From Mycolicibacterium litorale (lineage in GTDB: Bacteria; Actinomycetota; Actinomycetes; Mycobacteriales; Mycobacteriaceae), in NCBI RefSeq assembly GCF_014218295.1, contig NZ_AP023287.1, positions 2,852,001-2,916,000 on the forward strand: a DNA stretch of 64,000 nt, in the 5' to 3' direction. The position numbers were made by a program, and so were the translations under genes. Shown piece by piece: positions 60,031-64,000 of the stretch (within the stretch, counting starts at the first letter, position 1; the number at the start of each line of letters is the position of its first letter). The notes under the pieces were generated by a model. It ran no database searches. It was given only the letters and a program-made list of their open reading frames with translations, and was not told the DNA's origin.

Positions 60031-60777
60031 ATGGCATACACCAGCGCTGCCAGTCGCATCGCAGCCGAGCTGCGAATCGAAATCCTGCAGGGCCAGATCG
60101 CCCCGGGTTCGCGGCTGTCGCAATTGAGCATCGCCGAGCGGTTCGGAGTGAGCCGCATCCCGGTGCGGGATGCCCTGCAGATGCTCGCCGGCGAAGGGCT
60201 GGTGCATCCGAGCTCCAACGCCACCGCCGTCGTCATCGGGATGTCGATCCCCGAACTGCAGGAGCTCTACGAGCTTCGTGAAGCGGTCGAGCCGCTGGCG
60301 ACGCAGATCGCGGTGCCGAAGGTGGGTCGCGCCGACATCCTCATGATGCGCAAGCAGATGGCGGTCATGGAGACCAGCAGCGAAACACCGATCTGGTTGG
60401 CCGCCAACGCCGAATTCCACGCGGCGATCTACAAGAGGGCGGGGCGTCCCCGCATGATCGACCTCGTCGAGCAGCTACGCCGCCTCACCGATCGCTATCT
60501 CTACATGCACCTCGAGGTGATCGGACAGACCGAGCACCTGCATGCCGAGCACGCCGCGATTCTCGCCGCGGTGGAGAGCGGCGACCCGGCGCTGGCCGCC
60601 CAGCTCACGCGGGACCATCTCGCCACCTCACACGATTTCATCCTGTCCTACCTGTTGGAGCATCCGTCCGCGACCGGTGGTGACGACCTCATCAGCTACC
60701 ACGATCGCGATCAGCAAGAACCCGCGCCCACGGCAACGATGCCCAGGGGCGGCCGAGTGAAGGGAACACAATCGTGA
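60031..60777 (+). CDS. GntR family regulator with FCD domain
   Basis: A 248-residue repressor. The winged helix is about 5-75 (SIAERFGVSRIPVRDALQMLAGEGLV), and the C-terminal FCD all-helical ligand domain about 80-215 (LYELREAVEPLATQIA, FHAAIYKRAGRPRMIDLVEQL, EHAAILAAVESGD), with the conserved metal-type histidines. The ATG follows a strong AAGGAGG. It overlaps the substrate-binding protein start (GTGA) and so is the first gene of the ABC operon. Confidence 0.92.
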   Translation: MAYTSAASRIAAELRIEILQGQIAPGSRLSQLSIAERFGVSRIPVRDALQMLAGEGLVHPSSNATAVVIGMSIPELQELYELREAVEPLATQIAVPKVGRADILMMRKQMAVMETSSETPIWLAANAEFHAAIYKRAGRPRMIDLVEQLRRLTDRYLYMHLEVIGQTEHLHAEHAAILAAVESGDPALAAQLTRDHLATSHDFILSYLLEHPSATGGDDLISYHDRDQQEPAPTATMPRGGRVKGTQS

Positions 60778-61817
60778 AAGTACTGGGACGCCGAATCACG
60801 GCTGTGGTGGTCGCCGCCACGACTGCGCTCGCGATGTCCGGGTGCGTCTCCCGGCCGGATTCCGGCGGCAGCGGCGGCGACGGCGGAACCATCCGCTTCA
60901 CCTTCGCCCCGGATCCGGTGTGGGACTACATCACTGACCAGGGCATCCTCGAAGAGATGGAGGCCGAGTCCGGCATCAACATCGAAGCCTCGTCGACCTG
61001 GGACGAGTTCGGGGTGTTCGCCGGCGGGCACGCCGACATCGTCTCCTCCGCCTCCTACGAGGTGCCGGTCATCGAAGAGGAGACCGGCCGCGACACGATC
61101 ATCATCGGCAAGTACAACCTCGACCGCAGCGTCATCATCACCAGGGCCGACAACCCCGCGCAGAGTCTGGCCGACATCAAGAGCGAGGACGTCTCGGTGT
61201 ACACCGCCGTGTCGGCGACGCTGCTGTGGGGTGCGTACGCCAAGAAGATGCACGGAGTCGACTTCCGAACGGGCGGTGGCGATTACAACCTGATCGTCTC
61301 GGATCCCCAGCAGCAGGCCGACCTGGTGACCAAGGGTGAGGTGGCCGCGTGCGTGTGCCTGCCCGAGTTCGCCGCGCCGGGGCTGCGCAGCGGTGAGCTC
61401 AAGGTGCTCTACGACGGCCGGTCCGCGGCCGACATGTACTCCGATCTGGTGGTCGAAGGCCACGAGGGGCCGATGATCAACGTGTTCCTCGCCGGTAACG
61501 AATGGGCACAGGAGAACCCGGACAAGGTCGAGTTCTTCCTCGACGTCTGGCAGCGCGGCCTCAAGGAGTGGGAGGCCAACAAGGCGACGATCATCGAGAC
61601 CTACCCGCAGCACTTCGCGGTGGAGGCACCCGAGGACATCTCGTTCGTGCAGGACTACATCGCCGATCACGACTGGTTCGTGCGCGACGTCCGATTCGAT
61701 CAGTCCTGGGCCGACAACGAGGGGAAGGTCTTCCCGTTCCTCAAGGAGACCGGCTTCATGGCGCAGGATCAGGCCCTGCCGAAGTTCCGGCCGTCTGAGC
61801 AGGGCGGCCAGTCGTGA
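60774..61817 (+). CDS. NitT/TauT-type ABC substrate-binding lipoprotein
   Basis: A 347-residue lipoprotein. The signal peptide ends LAMSGC (cysteine 24), so it should be lipid-anchored outside the membrane. The mature part FTFAPDPVWDYITDQG and the two lobes with WDEFGVFAGGHADIVSSASYEVPVIEE match the SsuA/THI5-like/NMT1 class that binds sulfonates, nitrate, taurine or pyrimidines. The ligand cannot be named. Coupled to gntR by GTGA and to the permease gene by the same overlap. Confidence 0.9.
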   Translation: MKVLGRRITAVVVAATTALAMSGCVSRPDSGGSGGDGGTIRFTFAPDPVWDYITDQGILEEMEAESGINIEASSTWDEFGVFAGGHADIVSSASYEVPVIEEETGRDTIIIGKYNLDRSVIITRADNPAQSLADIKSEDVSVYTAVSATLLWGAYAKKMHGVDFRTGGGDYNLIVSDPQQQADLVTKGEVAACVCLPEFAAPGLRSGELKVLYDGRSAADMYSDLVVEGHEGPMINVFLAGNEWAQENPDKVEFFLDVWQRGLKEWEANKATIIETYPQHFAVEAPEDISFVQDYIADHDWFVRDVRFDQSWADNEGKVFPFLKETGFMAQDQALPKFRPSEQGGQS

Positions 61818-62650
61818 CGATGACCCCCAATCGAACCGCTGACGTCGACACCGCCACCCCCGAACCGGGGGTGGCGCCCGCCAGCCCGCTGGCGGCGTCG
61901 GCGCGCCGGATCGGACTCCACTTCGTCGGTTACGCGCTGCTCCTGGCGATCTGGGCTTTCTGCTCGCTGGTCGTGTTCACCGAGTACGTGCTGCCCGCTC
62001 CGTGGACGGTCGGTGCCGAGATGTGGCATCTCGCCGCCGACGGGACGGCGTTCCTCCAGTTCGGCTCGAGCATCGTCAAGATCGCGCTGGGGTTCGCGAT
62101 CGGCACACTGTTCGGTGTGCCCCTGGGCCTGCTGATGGGCCGCATCCGGTATCAGAAGTACTTCTGGCAGCAGCCGCTTCTGGTGCTCGGCAATGTCCCC
62201 GGTCTCGCCTTCGCGGTGTTCGCGCTCATCCTGTTCGGCATCGGAGCCATCGGGCCGATCGTGGTCGTGGCGTTCGTCGCGCTGCCCTATGTCGCCCTCA
62301 ACGTCGCGCAGGGCGTCGAAGAGGTCGACCGCCGGCTGATCGACATGAGCACCGTCTACGGGCTCGGGCGTCGGGACGTCGTCAAGTCCGTCTTCCTGCC
62401 CTCGGTGATGCCCTTCCTGTTCGCCGCCCTGCGGTACGGGTTCGCGATGGCGTGGAAGGTCGAGGCGCTCACCGAGGTGTTCGGCGGACGCAGCGGCATC
62501 GGTTTCATGATCCGCCAGTCATTTCAAGAGTTTTCCGTCGCCGGCGTGCTGGCCTGGACCGGGTTCTTCGTGGTCTTCATCTTGTTGATCGAACGAGTGA
62601 TCCTGGCCCACCTGGAACAACGGTTCTTCGCATGGAGAGGGGGCCGCTGA
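61814..62650 (+). CDS. ABC transporter permease, first subunit
   Basis: A 278-residue membrane protein with six hydrophobic helices. The cytoplasmic EAA-type loop lies at MSTVYGLGRRDVVKSVFLPSVMPFLF (about 177-202), the typical contact with the ATPase. It belongs to the SsuC/TauC-like BPD_transp_1 family. The GTG overlaps the substrate-binding protein stop. It forms a heterodimer with the next permease, since two permease genes are unusual for this importer class where one often suffices. Confidence 0.9.
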   Translation: MTMTPNRTADVDTATPEPGVAPASPLAASARRIGLHFVGYALLLAIWAFCSLVVFTEYVLPAPWTVGAEMWHLAADGTAFLQFGSSIVKIALGFAIGTLFGVPLGLLMGRIRYQKYFWQQPLLVLGNVPGLAFAVFALILFGIGAIGPIVVVAFVALPYVALNVAQGVEEVDRRLIDMSTVYGLGRRDVVKSVFLPSVMPFLFAALRYGFAMAWKVEALTEVFGGRSGIGFMIRQSFQEFSVAGVLAWTGFFVVFILLIERVILAHLEQRFFAWRGGR

Positions 62651-62651
62651 C

Positions 62652-63497
62652 ATGAGCGCACCCGTGACCGACCGTGGCAGCACGGTCACCGCACGCCGCA
62701 GGTCCGTACCCGGTTGGCTGACCGGCCCGGTGGGCGCCACCACCGCGGCAGGACTGCTGTTCCTGCTGTTGTGGCAGCTCGCCGGTACGTTCGGCGACCG
62801 GATTCCCGGTCCCATGCCGGTGGTCCAGGCCGCGATCAAGGAGATCGAGCGCGGCGAGTTCTTCTTCAACTTCGCCATCAGCATGCAGCGTTTCGTGATC
62901 GGGATGGCCATCTCGATCGTGCTCGGCATCGTCATCGGGCTGGCGATCGGCTCCTTCCGGGTGTTCGACGACCTCTTCGGCGACGTGAACCTCGTCGGGC
63001 TGGCGATACCGGCGGTGATCTGGGCGCTGTTGTGCGCCATGTGGTTCGGGTTCTCCGACACCGCGCCGATTCTGACGGTGATCCTGTCGGCGATTCCGTT
63101 CGTCGTGGTCAACGTCGCGGCCGGGGCCCGGTCGATACCGCCTGCGCTGCTGGACATGTCCCAGTCCTACGACGTGCCCCCGGCACGCCGGTTGCGCCAT
63201 GCCGTGCTGCCGTCGGTCACCGGCTACGTGGTGGCCGGTATCCGGTTCGGCGTGATGTCCGGCTGGAACGGGCTGCTGCTGTCGGAGTGGTTCGGCTCGG
63301 CGGACGGCGTCGGGCACCGCGCCCGCTACTGGTACGACGCCAACCAGCTACCCGGTTTCGTCGCGTGGATCGCGTTCTTCATCGCCTTCATGGTGCTCAC
63401 CGACCGCGTCCTCCTCGAGCGCCTGTCCCGCCGTGCGTTCCGCTGGCGCGACGGTGAATCCAAGCCCGGCGAGCCCACCGCCGCGGCAGCGGCTTAG
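62652..63497 (+). CDS. ABC transporter permease, second subunit
   Basis: A 281-residue membrane protein with six hydrophobic helices and the EAA-type loop in LLDMSQSYDVPPARRLRHAVLPSVTGYV (about 167-194). It is the second BPD_transp_1 permease of the importer and starts one base after the previous stop. The sequence differs enough from its neighbour that it is an old duplication. The gap to the ATPase gene is 53 bases, with its own AAGGAG site there. Confidence 0.9.
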   Translation: MSAPVTDRGSTVTARRRSVPGWLTGPVGATTAAGLLFLLLWQLAGTFGDRIPGPMPVVQAAIKEIERGEFFFNFAISMQRFVIGMAISIVLGIVIGLAIGSFRVFDDLFGDVNLVGLAIPAVIWALLCAMWFGFSDTAPILTVILSAIPFVVVNVAAGARSIPPALLDMSQSYDVPPARRLRHAVLPSVTGYVVAGIRFGVMSGWNGLLLSEWFGSADGVGHRARYWYDANQLPGFVAWIAFFIAFMVLTDRVLLERLSRRAFRWRDGESKPGEPTAAAAA

Positions 63498-63550
63498 CAG
63501 TCGCAGCGGCCGCCGCCGCCTAGACCCTCACTCACTCAAGGAGATTCATC

Positions 63551-64000
63551 ATGGCCAACGTCACCGTGACAGATCTGCTCAAAGTGTTCGGCACCCCGAC
63601 CGGACCGCAGACCGTCATCAACCGCATCGGATTCGAGATCGCCGACCAGTCCTTCGTATCGCTGGTCGGACCGTCGGGCTGCGGTAAGACCACACTGCTC
63701 AACATCATCGCCGGGATCGAGTCCGCTACGTCGGGCACCGTCACCATCGGCGGAGCCGGCCAGTCGGCCAAACTCGCCTACGTCTTCCAGGAGCCCCGGT
63801 TACTGCCGTGGCGGTCGATCTTCGACAACCTGATGTACGTGCAGGCGGTGCGCGACGACGCCGCGAAGGAGCGCGTGCACGAGGCACTCAAGCGCGTCGG
63901 GCTGGGTCACGCTGAGAAGAAGTGGCCCGGACAGCTGTCGGGCGGACAGCAGCAGCGCGTCGGTATCGCCAGGGCGCTGTCGATCGAACCGGACGTGCTG
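63551..64000 (+). CDS. ABC transporter ATP-binding protein (N-terminal part)
   Basis: The first 150 codons of the ATPase of the importer are visible; the gene runs off the right edge. Walker A is GPSGCGKTT (40-48), the Q-loop is FQEPRLLPWRS (about 84-94) and the signature LSGGQQQRVGIARALS (about 128-143), all of the NitT/TauT (SsuB/TauB) class. Walker B would follow directly. AAGGAG precedes the ATG. Confidence 0.93.
   Translation, partial: MANVTVTDLLKVFGTPTGPQTVINRIGFEIADQSFVSLVGPSGCGKTTLLNIIAGIESATSGTVTIGGAGQSAKLAYVFQEPRLLPWRSIFDNLMYVQAVRDDAAKERVHEALKRVGLGHAEKKWPGQLSGGQQQRVGIARALSIEPDVL

Overview
The window is high-GC actinobacterial DNA, almost certainly from a fast-growing Mycobacterium (Mycolicibacterium type). 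The first 20 kb keeps the gene order of the M. tuberculosis Rv1814 to Rv1826 region: gcvH, the DUF881 / small basic protein / DUF881 trio, pgsA2 and secA2, then homologues of Rv1819c (bacA, here duplicated), Rv1817 (flavoprotein), Rv1816 (TetR), Rv1815 (secreted protease-like) and Rv1814 (sterol desaturase). Genus-specific genes are inserted between them. No rRNA, tRNA, insertion sequence or CRISPR array was seen. Gene density is above 90 percent, with many GTGA or ATGA stop/start overlaps.

Layout. 1-6.1 kb: minus-strand gcvH, DUF881 genes, pgsA2, secA2 and a GNAT enzyme. 6.2-12.4 kb: FAD monooxygenase, two tandem BacA-type ABC exporters/importers and an alpha/beta hydrolase. 12.4-23.3 kb: redox enzymes, TetR/DUF385 divergent pair, K+/H+ antiporter pair, desaturase, esterase, MFS carrier. 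23.5-38.6 kb: malQ, small secreted proteins, SDR, acyltransferase, a PknF-type kinase, F420-type oxidoreductase, lipases, small stress-type proteins and one frameshifted SnoaL-like gene. 38.6-45.7 kb: two acyl-CoA ligases around an orphan sensor kinase and an rsbQ-rsbP pair. 45.7-48.6 kb: csbD-like gene, SOUL protein, a SigF-type sigma factor and a STAS anti-anti-sigma protein. 48.6-52.3 kb: lipoprotein, small hypothetical genes, methyltransferase and membrane acyltransferase. 52.3-54.4 kb: arsenic operon (arsR, cadI/arsI, acr3) with a wrecked arsC. 55.1-64.0 kb: catabolic island with SDR, cyclase, PucR regulator, ACMSD-type amidohydrolase, GntR regulator and a NitT/TauT-type ABC importer that runs off the right edge.

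How the parts work together. The most interesting theme is general stress control. An alpha/beta hydrolase that matches Bacillus RsbQ nearly residue for residue around its catalytic triad is translationally coupled to a PAS-PP2C phosphatase (RsbP type). About 2.6 kb away lie a SigF-family sigma factor and a STAS antagonist, but no RsbW-type anti-sigma kinase. Several genes in the window (SDR at 26.1 kb, acidic protein at 36.6 kb, csbD at 45.7 kb, MFS at 22.1 kb, possibly the gene at 49.8 kb) carry SigF-like GGNNT-N15-17-GGGNA promoters. The 55-64 kb island has a shared dyad at the two promoters flanking pucR, and a palindrome at the gntR promoter, which points to two layers of control over uptake and hydrolysis of an unidentified small molecule. 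Many starts are leaderless (TANNNT box followed by 6-7 bases and the start codon), and these boxes were used to choose several start codons.
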